Shown: positions 1 to 7,856, counted from the first letter of the stretch. The stretch: DNA of 64,000 bases from Yeosuana aquiaggeris (GCF_044003965.1 NZ_JBAWKC010000005.1:1-64000), one strand, 5' to 3'. Notes: a model not told the origin generated them from the sequence alone. A program made the numbers and translations.

Positions 1-94
1 ACGGAATCTAAAGTTCCTACGGCTATAATAACCTTACTCTGCTCTTTTGTTCTTTCTGATTAATAGGTCTAATTTAACAAAAGACAAACTTAAG

Positions 95-225
95 CCGTGT
101 ATAATTAATGGCTGGTTCTCGCCTACTTACGAAAATCCTCGCGGATTTTCTATCTGGTGTTTATTTGCTAAATTAGGTGATTAAACACGCCACTAATCAT
201 GCACAAACACGTTGTGCTTCATTAT
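95..225 (+). repeat. Intergenic palindromic repeat, copy 1
   Basis: This non-coding element upstream of the first DUF6090 gene shares its left half (CGTGTATAA, then a GGTTCT-GCCTACTT block) with the copy at 3721-3776. It shares its right end (CACAAACACGTT) with the copy at 2282-2378. It holds a perfect internal hairpin, GAAAATCC/GGATTTTC at 131-138 and 143-150. The left terminal arm seen in copy 2 (ending in AAC) is degraded here. Positions 1-94 show no gene I can support. Confidence 0.6.
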
Positions 226-241
226 CAGAAACCGCTAACCA

Positions 242-1000
242 ATGATAAAATTCTTTAGAAAAATTAGACAAAACTTACTTTCGGAAGGAAAGACAAGCAA
301 GTATTTCAAATATGCAATAGGAGAAATTATTCTTGTTGTTATAGGAATTCTGATTGCCTTACAAATCAATAACTGGAATCAAGTCCGTAGAGAATATAAA
401 GAAACAAATATCTTGTTGAATAATCTTAAGTTAGATGTTGAAGAAAACATCAAAAATCTGAAAGAGTTGCAAAAATCATTAGAGATTCGAAAAGATTATG
501 CAGATTTTATTCTAAAATCACTTGATGACCAAAAAGTAACCGATTCCTCAATGTTTATTTCGTCAATGATAAGGGTAGGTTGGATTATAGATTATTCTCA
601 AACACTGCCCACCTATGCTGAAATAATAAATTCAGGTAAGTTAATGTATATTAATTCAGAAAATCTAAAAAATGAATTAGCTAGCTTCCAATCTCAATTT
701 GAAGAAAAACAGCAAATTGCAACACCCGCTAATCTTGTGCTAAAAGAAACCGATAGATTGGCTATAGGCCACCTTGATGGAATACCTGAATCTTCAAGTT
801 TAATTAAACCTATTTCATCCTATCAAGGAGTAAGTTTTGATTTAAAGTCAATTGCCTCGGACACTGAATTTTATAAAAGTGTAAAGTATATTTCTTATCA
901 ATCAGCTGGCGCAAAAAGCTATTTAAATGATAACTTTACAACAAGGTTAGAAAGAATAAAAAGTTTGATAGACAATGAACTTAAAGGAAATGACCAATGA
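242..1000 (+). CDS. DUF6090 family membrane-anchored protein (paralogue 1)
   Basis: 252 residues. The N-terminus has the DUF6090 signature: a basic start (MIKFFRKIRQ), then YAIGEIILVVIGILIAL, one transmembrane helix at about residues 26-41, followed by QINNWN. The remaining roughly 200 residues are charged, predominantly helical and presumably periplasmic. The biochemical role of the family is unknown to me. The stop overlaps the start of the next gene (ATGA), so the two are translationally coupled. It belongs to a set of five same-strand paralogues that keep the first 45 residues and diverge afterwards. Confidence 0.85.
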   Translation: MIKFFRKIRQNLLSEGKTSKYFKYAIGEIILVVIGILIALQINNWNQVRREYKETNILLNNLKLDVEENIKNLKELQKSLEIRKDYADFILKSLDDQKVTDSSMFISSMIRVGWIIDYSQTLPTYAEIINSGKLMYINSENLKNELASFQSQFEEKQQIATPANLVLKETDRLAIGHLDGIPESSSLIKPISSYQGVSFDLKSIASDTEFYKSVKYISYQSAGAKSYLNDNFTTRLERIKSLIDNELKGNDQ

Positions 1001-2277
1001 TAAAATTATTTCGAAAAATTAGGCATCGTCTTTTAACTGAAAATAAGTTTAGTAAATATCTGTTGTATGCTATTGGAGAGATAGTATTAGTTGTTATAGG
1101 TATACTTATTGCGCTGCAAATCAATAACTGGAATCAAAATAAACTTGAACAAGATGCATTAACAGGATATCTCAATAGCATCTCTAAAAATATTAAAGAA
1201 GATATTAAAAAAGCTGAATTTCTAAAAACGAATAGAATTAATGTGATTTCAAGAATACCACATCTAACTTCGACTCTTTTTATTTCAGAATATTTAGAAA
1301 GAACTGATATCAAATTTGCATCTGAAACATTATCTGCCATTTCGAATCTTGACTATTTTACATCAGATTTGAGCGGATTTGAGTCTATTAAAAATTCAGG
1401 ATACCTGCGGAAGTTACAGGGTCTGGATTTAGAAAATCTATTATATAAATATTATAATCTTGTACAAGAAATTGGATTAAAAGAAAAAGACTATAATGAG
1501 ATTCTACGCAATGCCTATAGCAATTTTTCAAGTCAAGGTTTTGAAAAAAACATTTACATATCCTTTCCTGATTATATTGGCGATACCCAAGAATTAACAA
1601 ACTTACAACCATACTTAAAAGAAATATTGAATCATCCTACTGCTTATGTAATGTATGACCAAACAAATTTTAAAGGGCCTGCGTTAATAGTACAATTAGA
1701 AAATCTCAATATAATTGGTAACGAAATTGTTCGAATGATTGATAATAACATCAAAACATTTGATGAAGCTTCCGCTAAAAATCTAGAGAACTATTTTGAG
1801 ATTAGTGGCACAGAAGGTTATTCCAAAGTGCTAACAAAGGGTGTTGATAATACTATGTTTTTTAATAGTGGATATGCATCTGCGGGCAATAAACCTTTTG
1901 AAATAATTTATGGAATATATGAGTACACTATAAATGTTCCAAAAAATGATTGGACTGTTGTATACTTTAGAAATCCATCCAACGCAATGGTTGAAAGACC
2001 TACAAAAGATTTTTCAAGTTATAAGACTCTCAAATTAGAATTAAAAGGTGATAAAGGTGGAGAAACTGTTTCAGTCGCATTAAAAGACGCTGATGCTCCA
2101 GATGATGGTTCAGAAACTAAAGTTCCTTTAATCTTATCAAACAAATGGGAAACTTATGAAATTCCACTTTCAAAATTTAAACCCACAAATCTAAAAGAAT
2201 TATTTATCGTTGCCAGTTTTATCTTTAATAACGATGCAAATAAAATTAGTGTTAGAAACATTGAATATGTAAAATAA
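997..2277 (+). CDS. DUF6090 family protein with extra C-terminal beta-rich domain
   Basis: 426 residues, clearly longer than the 240-270 of its paralogues. Residues 1-50 are the conserved DUF6090 anchor (IVLVVIGILIALQINNWNQ) and about 50-270 the variable helical region. About 275-426 form an added domain rich in beta-type segments (TLKLELKG, TVSVALKDA, WETYEIPLSKF, ending VRNIEYVK). Its layout resembles the galactose-binding or CBM-like beta-sandwich found on glycan-active proteins; that is inference from pattern, not a match I could run. It starts inside the stop of the upstream gene (ATGA overlap). Function is unknown, and a membrane-tethered ligand-binding role is plausible. Confidence 0.8.
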   Translation: MIKLFRKIRHRLLTENKFSKYLLYAIGEIVLVVIGILIALQINNWNQNKLEQDALTGYLNSISKNIKEDIKKAEFLKTNRINVISRIPHLTSTLFISEYLERTDIKFASETLSAISNLDYFTSDLSGFESIKNSGYLRKLQGLDLENLLYKYYNLVQEIGLKEKDYNEILRNAYSNFSSQGFEKNIYISFPDYIGDTQELTNLQPYLKEILNHPTAYVMYDQTNFKGPALIVQLENLNIIGNEIVRMIDNNIKTFDEASAKNLENYFEISGTEGYSKVLTKGVDNTMFFNSGYASAGNKPFEIIYGIYEYTINVPKNDWTVVYFRNPSNAMVERPTKDFSSYKTLKLELKGDKGGETVSVALKDADAPDDGSETKVPLILSNKWETYEIPLSKFKPTNLKELFIVASFIFNNDANKISVRNIEYVK

Positions 2278-2281
2278 GAAC

Positions 2282-2378
2282 TAAGGCTAACACCGTATAA
2301 AAAAAATTGCTAGTTTTAGCTAAACCAAAGTTAGTTGCTTGCAAACGCAACTATCATTACACAAACACGTTAGCCTTA
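2282..2378 (+). repeat. Intergenic palindromic repeat, copy 2 (most complete)
   Basis: It is bounded by a perfect 10-bp inverted repeat, TAAGGCTAAC at 2282-2291 and GTTAGCCTTA at 2369-2378. Inside are smaller inverted repeats (GCTA/TAGC and AGTTGC/GCAACT). The arms end in AAC and begin with GTT, as integron attC sites do. They do not fit the canonical RYYYAAC/GTTRRRY consensus exactly, so the attC comparison is only architectural. Confidence 0.6.
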
Positions 2379-2400
2379 ATTATGACCAACCAATAAACCA

Positions 2401-3213
2401 ATGATAAAATTCTTCCGAAAAATTAGACAAAAAATGCTGATTGAAAACAAATTCAGTAAATATCTGATTTATGCAATCGGAGAAATCATACTAGTTGTTA
2501 TTGGGATTTTAATTGCATTAGCGATAAACAATTGGAAAGAAAACCAAAAATTACGTAATCAAGAAATTACATATCTGAACAATTTAAGAGATGATTTAGA
2601 AACTCAAATAAATATGTTAGATATATACATCGATTATGAAAATATTATTATCGACCATTCAAATGACATTATAGAGCATTACGAATTGAATGAAGGCTTT
2701 AAGAATATGGATAGTATTTTCCCAAAATTAAATGATTTAACAACTCGTTGGACATTTTCTAATGCAAATACGACTCTATTACAAATGCTAAATTCTAACC
2801 AAATTAACATCATTCAAAACACAAAACTAAAGGAGGAACTGATAGGCTTCAATCAACAAATTGATTTATTTACAAGAAACACAAATATTAACAATACCAA
2901 TCTTGTAGACAATTTAACAACTGGAACTTTCATCTCGTCAGGCGGATTTGCATCTTATGGAAATTCGAAAAGAATGGTTCAAAAGTTTAATGACTTTTAT
3001 CCTTTTCAAAACAAAATAATTAATGATGATGACCTAAAAAAAATATTGATTCAAGTAATTAATGAACCCAAAAACAAACTTGAGATAGCTAACAAAATTA
3101 CTTACAGGAATACTATATCAAGTTTGCAAAAATCTGGAAACGAAGCAATAAAAGATAAAGCAGTACAACTCTTACAATTACTTAATGAAGAGATTGAATT
3201 GCATAAAAAATAA
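2401..3213 (+). CDS. DUF6090 family membrane-anchored protein (paralogue 3)
   Basis: 270 residues. The N-terminal signature MIKFFRKIRQ...YAIGEIILVVIGILIALAINNWKE gives one transmembrane helix at about residues 26-41. After it comes a long charged, mostly helical periplasmic region rich in Asn, Asp and Lys. It begins straight after repeat copy 2, and its first 130 bases are nearly the same as those of the neighbouring paralogues while the rest is unrelated at a glance. The bases after its stop (taacgaaagc) recur after the paralogue ending at 5405, which suggests gene duplication in units. No function is assigned. Confidence 0.85.
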   Translation: MIKFFRKIRQKMLIENKFSKYLIYAIGEIILVVIGILIALAINNWKENQKLRNQEITYLNNLRDDLETQINMLDIYIDYENIIIDHSNDIIEHYELNEGFKNMDSIFPKLNDLTTRWTFSNANTTLLQMLNSNQINIIQNTKLKEELIGFNQQIDLFTRNTNINNTNLVDNLTTGTFISSGGFASYGNSKRMVQKFNDFYPFQNKIINDDDLKKILIQVINEPKNKLEIANKITYRNTISSLQKSGNEAIKDKAVQLLQLLNEEIELHKK

Positions 3214-3256
3214 CGAAAGCACAGAAACAAGTTAAAATCAATTTAAATCACAACAT

Positions 3257-3715
3257 ATGAAAAGATTTAATGCTATAATTTTAATGATATTTTTAACATC
3301 TATATCATATGGGCAAAGTTCAATAGAAACTGACAAATCTTACATTAAAAATTTGATTATTGAATCTTTTGACAAAATATGGTCTGAAATGAACTCTAAA
3401 AGCATTGATAATTACTACACAAAGGATTTTCTGCTTTTGGAAAATGGTGAAGTGTGGAATAATGACTCTATTTCAACTTATCTAGACAATGCTGTACTTA
3501 AAAAACCGATTCCTAAACGCGTGAACGAAATAGAGTTTATTAAAGTTAAAGTTTTAAATGGTATGGCTTGGGTTACATACAAGAACCAAGCTTCATTTTC
3601 ATTTGATAATAAAATCTTTAGGAAGGCTCATTGGCTTGAAAGTGCGACCATTATTTTGACAGAAAAAGGATGGAAATTAGAAATGCTTCATTCCACCCCA
3701 GCAAAAAATGAATAA
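3257..3715 (+). CDS. Secreted NTF2-like/DUF4440-type small protein
   Basis: 152 residues with a Sec signal peptide (MKRFNAIILMIFLTSISYGQ, cleavage after about residue 20). The mature part starts with a helix followed by KIWSEMNSKSIDNYYTKDFLLLENGEVW and ends with beta strands (VKVLNGMAWVTYKNQASF, WKLEMLHSTP). This order is typical of the SnoaL/DUF4440 branch of the NTF2-like fold, a small cone-shaped ligand-binding or enzyme scaffold. Catalytic residues cannot be assigned. It sits between DUF6090 paralogues, 43 bases after one stop, and may be cotranscribed. The family call rests on overall pattern only. Confidence 0.6.
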   Translation: MKRFNAIILMIFLTSISYGQSSIETDKSYIKNLIIESFDKIWSEMNSKSIDNYYTKDFLLLENGEVWNNDSISTYLDNAVLKKPIPKRVNEIEFIKVKVLNGMAWVTYKNQASFSFDNKIFRKAHWLESATIILTEKGWKLEMLHSTPAKNE

Positions 3716-3720
3716 ATACT

Positions 3721-3776
3721 GCTGGCAACATCGTGTAAAAATAATTGCTCGGTTCTTGCCTACTTCTGAAAATTAA
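3721..3776 (+). repeat. Intergenic palindromic repeat, copy 3 (left half only)
   Basis: Begins GGCAACATCGTGTA and continues with AATTGCTCGGTTCTTGCC and TACTT, matching the left half of copy 1 closely. The right half with CACAAACACGTT is absent; AT-rich DNA replaces it up to the next gene at 3878. I read it as a truncated copy. Confidence 0.5.
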
Positions 3777-3877
3777 ATGACCTTATACGAGTTTAACAAC
3801 TTATAAAATATTTAATATATTAGTGTTATAGTGTGGATACAACCAATTGTTTTCCTCACTAAAAACCAACCAAGCTT

Positions 3878-4684
3878 ATGATACCATTCTTCAGAAAAAT
3901 CCGTAAAACATTAGCAGATGATAACAAGCCATTGAAATATTTCAGGTATGCTATTGGTGAGATTGTACTGGTCATGGTTGGTATTTTACTTGCATTGCAA
4001 GTGAGCAATTGGAACAGTGACAGAAAACGTAACCAACTAGAAAAAGTATTGCTTGCTCAAGTAAAGGACGAACTCTCAAGTACTTATAGTGATATTGAAA
4101 GTGACATTAATCTTCTGGAACTTGGTATACGTAGTAATTTTAGAATATCAGATTACATTCAACAAAATGTAAGTTATAACGACACTATGTGTTTTGATTT
4201 TTACTGGCTCACTAAAGACGAGTATATTTATCCGACAGCATCTGCTTATAGCAGAATAAAAGAAGAAGGTTTAGACATTATAAGGAATGACAGTATTAGA
4301 CGAAGATTACAAGGTCTGTACGAAAGAGGTTTTCCAAGAATTAGTAAAGACAATCCATTTCATCCTGACATATCAGCTTATTTTTCAGACTATTACCAAA
4401 ATCATTTTGAACCCAATTCAAATTATTCTCTGAAATTTAAAGCTATTTTTCCGTCTGATACATTAAAATATCCAAGAGAATATAAAGTAGATGGTCATAC
4501 ACATTATGCCACAATTGGTTTTGTACCACTAGATTTTGAAACCTTAAAAAAAGATCCCAAATTCAAAATGTTAATGAAACAAACAGAAGTCTTCAGAACT
4601 TATAAGTTGGGCATATATAGCTTTACTAAAAATAGAATTGAACAAATCTTTAATTTAATTGATAAAGAACTGGTTGATGATTAA
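3878..4684 (+). CDS. DUF6090 family membrane-anchored protein (paralogue 4)
   Basis: 268 residues. The anchor is diverged but recognisable: MIPFFRKIRKTL, then YAIGEIVLVMVGILLALQVSNWN, one transmembrane helix. The C-terminal region differs from the other paralogues, being richer in Tyr, Phe and Pro (for example IFPSDTLKYPREYKVDGHTHY). The next paralogue starts eight bases before this stop, in another frame, so the two are probably translationally coupled. The preceding 160 bases hold repeat copy 3 and AT-rich DNA that may carry a promoter. Function unknown. Confidence 0.85.
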   Translation: MIPFFRKIRKTLADDNKPLKYFRYAIGEIVLVMVGILLALQVSNWNSDRKRNQLEKVLLAQVKDELSSTYSDIESDINLLELGIRSNFRISDYIQQNVSYNDTMCFDFYWLTKDEYIYPTASAYSRIKEEGLDIIRNDSIRRRLQGLYERGFPRISKDNPFHPDISAYFSDYYQNHFEPNSNYSLKFKAIFPSDTLKYPREYKVDGHTHYATIGFVPLDFETLKKDPKFKMLMKQTEVFRTYKLGIYSFTKNRIEQIFNLIDKELVDD

Positions 4685-5405
4685 ACTCTTCCGAAACATC
4701 CGCCAAAACTTAATTATGGAAAATAAAACCACCAACTATCTCAAATATGCCATTGGCGAAATTATACTTGTCATTATTGGAATTCTTATTGCCCTTTCTA
4801 TCAATAATTGGAATGAGCACAGAAAACTAAAAATTGAGGAACATAATTCACTTATAGACCTCCGCTCTGAGATTGTCTCCAACATTGAAGCACTAACTAA
4901 GACCATCGTCAGCCACCAGAAATCCTATGATGTGGCAAAAAAGCTCAAGGATTTGTTTAATGACAGAGAAGCTTTTGATAATATGCCTGACAGCATTTTT
5001 CTTACAAATTACTTACAAATGGTAAATAATGCTACTTTTGATCCAAAACTTGGGATATTGAAATCTTTGATATCGTCAGGAAAAATAAACACTTTATCCA
5101 ATAAGGAACTCCTTTATTCAATATCATCCCTGGAGGATGAAATAACTGATGCATTGGAGGATCAAGTGAAGATCGATGAACAGATGCCAGACTATGTAAG
5201 AAGTATATACGTCAACTCTGGAGTGATTATTGATGGTAAATTTCAAGGACTGGATATAAAATCACGCTATGAAAAACCCGAATTTAGAATTATGGTTTTA
5301 ATGTTATACAATACATGGCGACCGAATGGATTATTGGAAGAACAAGAATTGCTTGAATCATTTAAGCACATACTTGCGCTCATAGATCAAGAGATTAAAA
5401 AATAA
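4677..5405 (+). CDS. DUF6090 family membrane-anchored protein (paralogue 5)
   Basis: I place the start at ATG 4677, giving MIKLFRNIRQNL, because this matches the start of every paralogue; an in-frame TTG at 4659 would only add six residues. 242 residues: basic N-terminus, then YAIGEIILVIIGILIALSINNWN (transmembrane helix), then a helical, acidic periplasmic domain. The start lies inside the end of the upstream gene. The sequence after the stop (taacgaaagc) matches that after the gene ending at 3213. No enzymatic motif is visible. Confidence 0.85.
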   Translation: MIKLFRNIRQNLIMENKTTNYLKYAIGEIILVIIGILIALSINNWNEHRKLKIEEHNSLIDLRSEIVSNIEALTKTIVSHQKSYDVAKKLKDLFNDREAFDNMPDSIFLTNYLQMVNNATFDPKLGILKSLISSGKINTLSNKELLYSISSLEDEITDALEDQVKIDEQMPDYVRSIYVNSGVIIDGKFQGLDIKSRYEKPEFRIMVLMLYNTWRPNGLLEEQELLESFKHILALIDQEIKK

Positions 5406-5435
5406 CGAAAGCCCAACAACTGTAAGAATTCATTG

Positions 5436-5513
5436 TCGATATTGTATATTACAAAAGTAAGGAGTTTTAAATATGGTCATAGTCTTGATAAGTATGCTCC
5501 AAGACTTGATTGA
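5436..5513 (+). pseudogene. Gene scar 1 (C-terminal fragment, SFKYGHSLDKY family)
   Basis: One frame reads VRSFKYGHSLDKYAPRLD before a stop. The core 33 bases at 5463-5495 recur with one mismatch at 6294-6326 and 7410-7442. There is no start codon and no upstream coding continuity. It is most likely a 3' remnant of a gene whose copies decayed three times in this region. I do not recognise the parent family. Confidence 0.45.
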
Positions 5514-5622
5514 TCAAAAACCGATTTAAGTAATGAGCCTTACAGAACTGTGAGGTTTTTTGATTGAATAATTGCTTTTTATTTTAAATTTTAATATTTT
5601 GAAATCTTAAAACCAACCAATT

Positions 5623-6120
5623 ATGAAAAATTTAATTCTCTATTCTACCATTATACTTATTGCGTTTAGTGCTTATGGGCAAAGATTCAGTATTGGATCT
5701 AACTTGGGAGCACCTGTATCTGATGCACACGATTTTTACAGTTTCATTATCGGTATTGATGCCAACTATTGGTTTGTATCAGATAAATTTTCAGCCGGAA
5801 TAGCGACAGGTTTTAATTTTTTCCTTTCTAATGAATTAAAAGGTAATAATAGCGGTTTTTATCTTGAAAATGCATCCTTTGTTCCAATCGCTTTTGCAAG
5901 CAGGTTTGATTTATCAGATAAATTCATACTTGGGGCAGATGTAGGATACGCAATTGGAGTAGGAAACGATGGTGGATTTTATTACCGCCCTATTTTTGGG
6001 TATAATATTTCAGACTCTGTTCAACTAACTTTATCGTATCGAGGAATATCTACAGATGGATTATCTGTAGATGCTGTAACTGTCGGTGTTAATTATTCAT
6101 TTTCTAATCGCAAAGATTAG
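5623..6120 (+). CDS. Small outer-membrane beta-barrel (porin-family) protein
   Basis: 165 residues. A Sec signal peptide (MKNLILYSTIILIAFSAYGQ) is followed by alternating hydrophobic/polar strands with turns: FSIGSNLGAPVSD, FSAGIATGFNFF, FILGADVGYAIGVG, VQLTLSYRGIS. It ends in a strand-like segment with an aromatic residue (VTVGVNYSFSN). The length and strand count suit an eight-stranded OmpX/OmpW-like barrel of the outer membrane beta-barrel superfamily. The upstream DNA contains gene scar 1. The substrate, if any, is unknown. Confidence 0.7.
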   Translation: MKNLILYSTIILIAFSAYGQRFSIGSNLGAPVSDAHDFYSFIIGIDANYWFVSDKFSAGIATGFNFFLSNELKGNNSGFYLENASFVPIAFASRFDLSDKFILGADVGYAIGVGNDGGFYYRPIFGYNISDSVQLTLSYRGISTDGLSVDAVTVGVNYSFSNRKD

Positions 6121-6215
6121 AAGTGAAAAGTGATTAAATTTAAAATTCCAAGTTTTATTTGTCCTCTTGTATTTTTCATTAGTGTTTTAATTTCAATGGA
6201 ATTTTAAAAAAGAAA

Positions 6216-6389
6216 GATAAAAGAGTAAATCTCGTGCAATACTTTGTTGAGGTAGTTTATGATGTGGAGCCTAATATTATTACATAAGTAAGAAGTTTTA
6301 AATATGGGCATAGTCTTGATAAGTATGATCCTAAATTTGATGAAATCAAGTTTTTTTCCAAAGGGTATAGAATAGAAAAATGTTTTTAA
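6216..6389 (+). pseudogene. Gene scar 2 (FVEVVYD...SFKYGHSLDKY fragment)
   Basis: One frame reads YFVEVVYDVEPNIIT, a stop at 6279-6281, then VRSFKYGHSLDKYDPKFDEIK and on to a final stop at 6387. It aligns with scar 3 (FVEVVYDTEHNTIT-E-VKSFKYGHSLDKY), where the internal stop is a Glu codon. This indicates a nonsense-mutated C-terminal remnant. It occupies most of the 327-base gap between the barrel gene and the next gene. Confidence 0.5.
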
Positions 6390-6446
6390 TCACATTTATT
6401 TAAAAAATTATATAAATTAGCGAACTAACCAATTAATTAAATAATT

Positions 6447-7226
6447 ATGAAAAAACTATTGCTCACTTTTGTTACCCTATTTCTATTTGTCTTTACCTCT
6501 CATTCACAGATGATTATGGTTGTTTCCGAAATTGAAACCACAGATGTCTCTGCTTATGAGGATATCCTTAACCGATGGATGAGTTCGCTCAAGAAAGTGA
6601 CCGAGACAGAAAGTGCCCAAATGCGTGTACATCAAGTTGATGGCTCACGAGAATTAATTGCAACCAGATTTTATGGTTCCTTGCAGGAAATGGCTGATAC
6701 CAGGAAAAATGAGAAAGAAAAAGAAGAACAGATTGCTGAGGAATTTAGGTCAATGCCTGGTCAATTAGAGGGAAGTTGGGATCAATTTTTGTCCAGTACC
6801 GATTTTAAAAACAGTTCGGTTTGGGAGTTTGTTTCTGAGGGCAGTACTCTTCCTAGATCTTGGGAATCCATGACTCAGGAAGAACGTGACCAACTACTAT
6901 ACCGAAGAGTACAGTATTTTAGCGTAGACCTTATGCAAGGTGATGCTTTTGAAGCTTGGTGGAAAAAAGCTAGTGAAGCAGATGCTAAATTAGGAATCAA
7001 CTATCATGTGGCTATGTTTAAATCTGTCTTCGGAGGGAATGATGCAGATTATATGATCATACTAATTGATAAAACAAGATTTGATTATTACAATCATTGG
7101 GAAGATAGAATGAAAACCAGAATGGCAAGTGAAGAGTTTAAAACTTTGATGTCTGGATCGGATAACAGTAAATGGTCAGTGATCAAAGAATCTAATTGGA
7201 TAAGATTACCTAAAATGACTCACTAA
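6447..7226 (+). CDS. Secreted protein of unknown function, possibly two ABM/NIPSNAP-like modules
   Basis: 259 residues with a clear Sec signal peptide (MKKLLLTFVTLFLFVFTSHSQ). The mature part looks like two related halves, about residues 22-130 and 150-259. Each begins with a strand (MIMVVSEIETTDV; VQYFSVDLMQGD), then a helix with Trp/Lys (YEDILNRWMSSLKK; FEAWWKKASEADAK), and ends with strand-helix elements. That would suit a dimeric alpha/beta-barrel fold such as ABM or NIPSNAP, but the assignment is tentative. A good rho-independent terminator follows, so it ends its transcript. Confidence 0.55.
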   Translation: MKKLLLTFVTLFLFVFTSHSQMIMVVSEIETTDVSAYEDILNRWMSSLKKVTETESAQMRVHQVDGSRELIATRFYGSLQEMADTRKNEKEKEEQIAEEFRSMPGQLEGSWDQFLSSTDFKNSSVWEFVSEGSTLPRSWESMTQEERDQLLYRRVQYFSVDLMQGDAFEAWWKKASEADAKLGINYHVAMFKSVFGGNDADYMIILIDKTRFDYYNHWEDRMKTRMASEEFKTLMSGSDNSKWSVIKESNWIRLPKMTH

Positions 7227-7255
7227 TTATAGATACTTTTAAAAAAAATTTTAAT

Positions 7256-7287
7256 AAACCACTTAAGTAATTAGGTGGTTTTTTTTT
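7256..7287 (+). terminator. Rho-independent terminator
   Basis: AAACCACTTA / TTAGGTGGTTT hairpin with a five-base loop, followed by a run of T to 7287. It lies 30 bases after the stop at 7226. Confidence 0.8.
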
Positions 7288-7355
7288 ACAATAAATTTTA
7301 ATGTTTATAGTATGCTTGTCTGCAATTTGTATTAATTTAAATGGGGCTATCCTAG

Positions 7356-7523
7356 TTCTTTGTTGAGGTTGTCTATGATACTGAACATAACACCATAACA
7401 GAAGTAAAAAGTTTTAAATATGGGCATAGTCTTGATAAGTATTCAATATTAAATTGGCTTAATTTTGAAATAATGGGCAAATTTTGGGCAAATGATAAAA
7501 TAAAAAAGGCTTCAATCACTTGA
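7356..7523 (+). pseudogene. Gene scar 3 (FVEVVYDTEHN...SFKYGHSLDKY fragment)
   Basis: An open frame of 55 codons directly after a stop codon reads FFVEVVYDTEHNTITEVK and then SFKYGHSLDKY. The segment after KY is unlike scar 2. There is no start codon. It shares an identical 33-base core with scar 2. The frame ends within a minus-strand terminator-like hairpin. Confidence 0.45.
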
Positions 7524-7528
7524 AACCT
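7495..7528 (-). terminator. Terminator-like hairpin (minus strand)
   Basis: On the minus strand AGGTTTCAA / TTGAAGCCT forms a nine-pair stem with a four-base loop followed by TTTTTTATTTT. No intact minus-strand gene ends here now, so it may be left over from a lost gene or tRNA. Confidence 0.45.
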
Positions 7529-7539
7529 TTAAAAACATT

Positions 7540-7763
7540 AGTGAACCAGATAGATCTGACTTCAAACCAAACTCTCGAGTTTTTTGAAAAATTAAACTTG
7601 AAAATATGAAGCTAAAAAATAAAACCCCCAACTTTTTAGGTTGAAGGTTCTAGTGAACCAGATAGACCTGACTTCAAATCAAACTCTTGAGTTTTTTGAA
7701 AAATTAAACTTGAAAATATGAAGCTAAAAAATAAAACCCTCAACTTTTTAGGTTGAAGGTTCT
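7540..7763. repeat. 112-bp direct tandem repeat, two units
   Basis: Units start at 7540 and 7652 and differ at only a few bases; a third, diverging start follows at 7764. Each unit begins with AGTGAACCAGATAGA and a T-arm-like stretch. Each ends in a minus-strand terminator-like hairpin (CCTTCAAC / GTTGRGGG with a T-rich tail). The arrangement looks like repeated tRNA-3'-end-plus-terminator pieces. Confidence 0.75.
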
Positions 7764-7764
7764 A

Positions 7765-7786
7765 GTGACCTCGACTTGATTCGAAC
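7765..7786 (-). other. Candidate attachment site (copy of tRNA-Arg 3' end)
   Basis: These 22 bases match 20 of 22 bases of the tRNA-Arg 3' end and flank at 25586-25607, in the same orientation; mismatches are at 7777 and 7783. They cover the acceptor 3' strand and part of the T arm. A minus-strand terminator hairpin follows immediately (7739-7763), as expected if this is the original chromosomal end of the tRNA gene displaced by an insertion. Confidence 0.6.
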
Positions 7787-7837
7787 TTTTTGTCCTAACC
7801 CTTATGTTTATTGCTTACCAGCTTCTATTTATAGAAT

Positions 7838-7856
7838 GGTGAAACAATAGTGAAAT
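7838..7856 (+). repeat. Left copy of GGTGAAAYAATAGTGAAAT motif
   Basis: This 19-base motif matches 25466-25484 at 18 of 19 positions. Both lie 50-125 bases inside the two candidate island ends. They could be integrase arm-type binding sites. The stretch 7857-8080 is otherwise AT-rich and non-coding; it includes a weak AAACTTATT/AATAAGTTT hairpin at about 7978-8011 that could end the glycan operon. Confidence 0.4.

Noticed and set aside
95..3776. Calling the DUF6090 region a true integron
   Set aside because: The repeat arms do not match the canonical attC core, no integron integrase is in the window, and no folding or model search could be run; kept only as a hypothesis.
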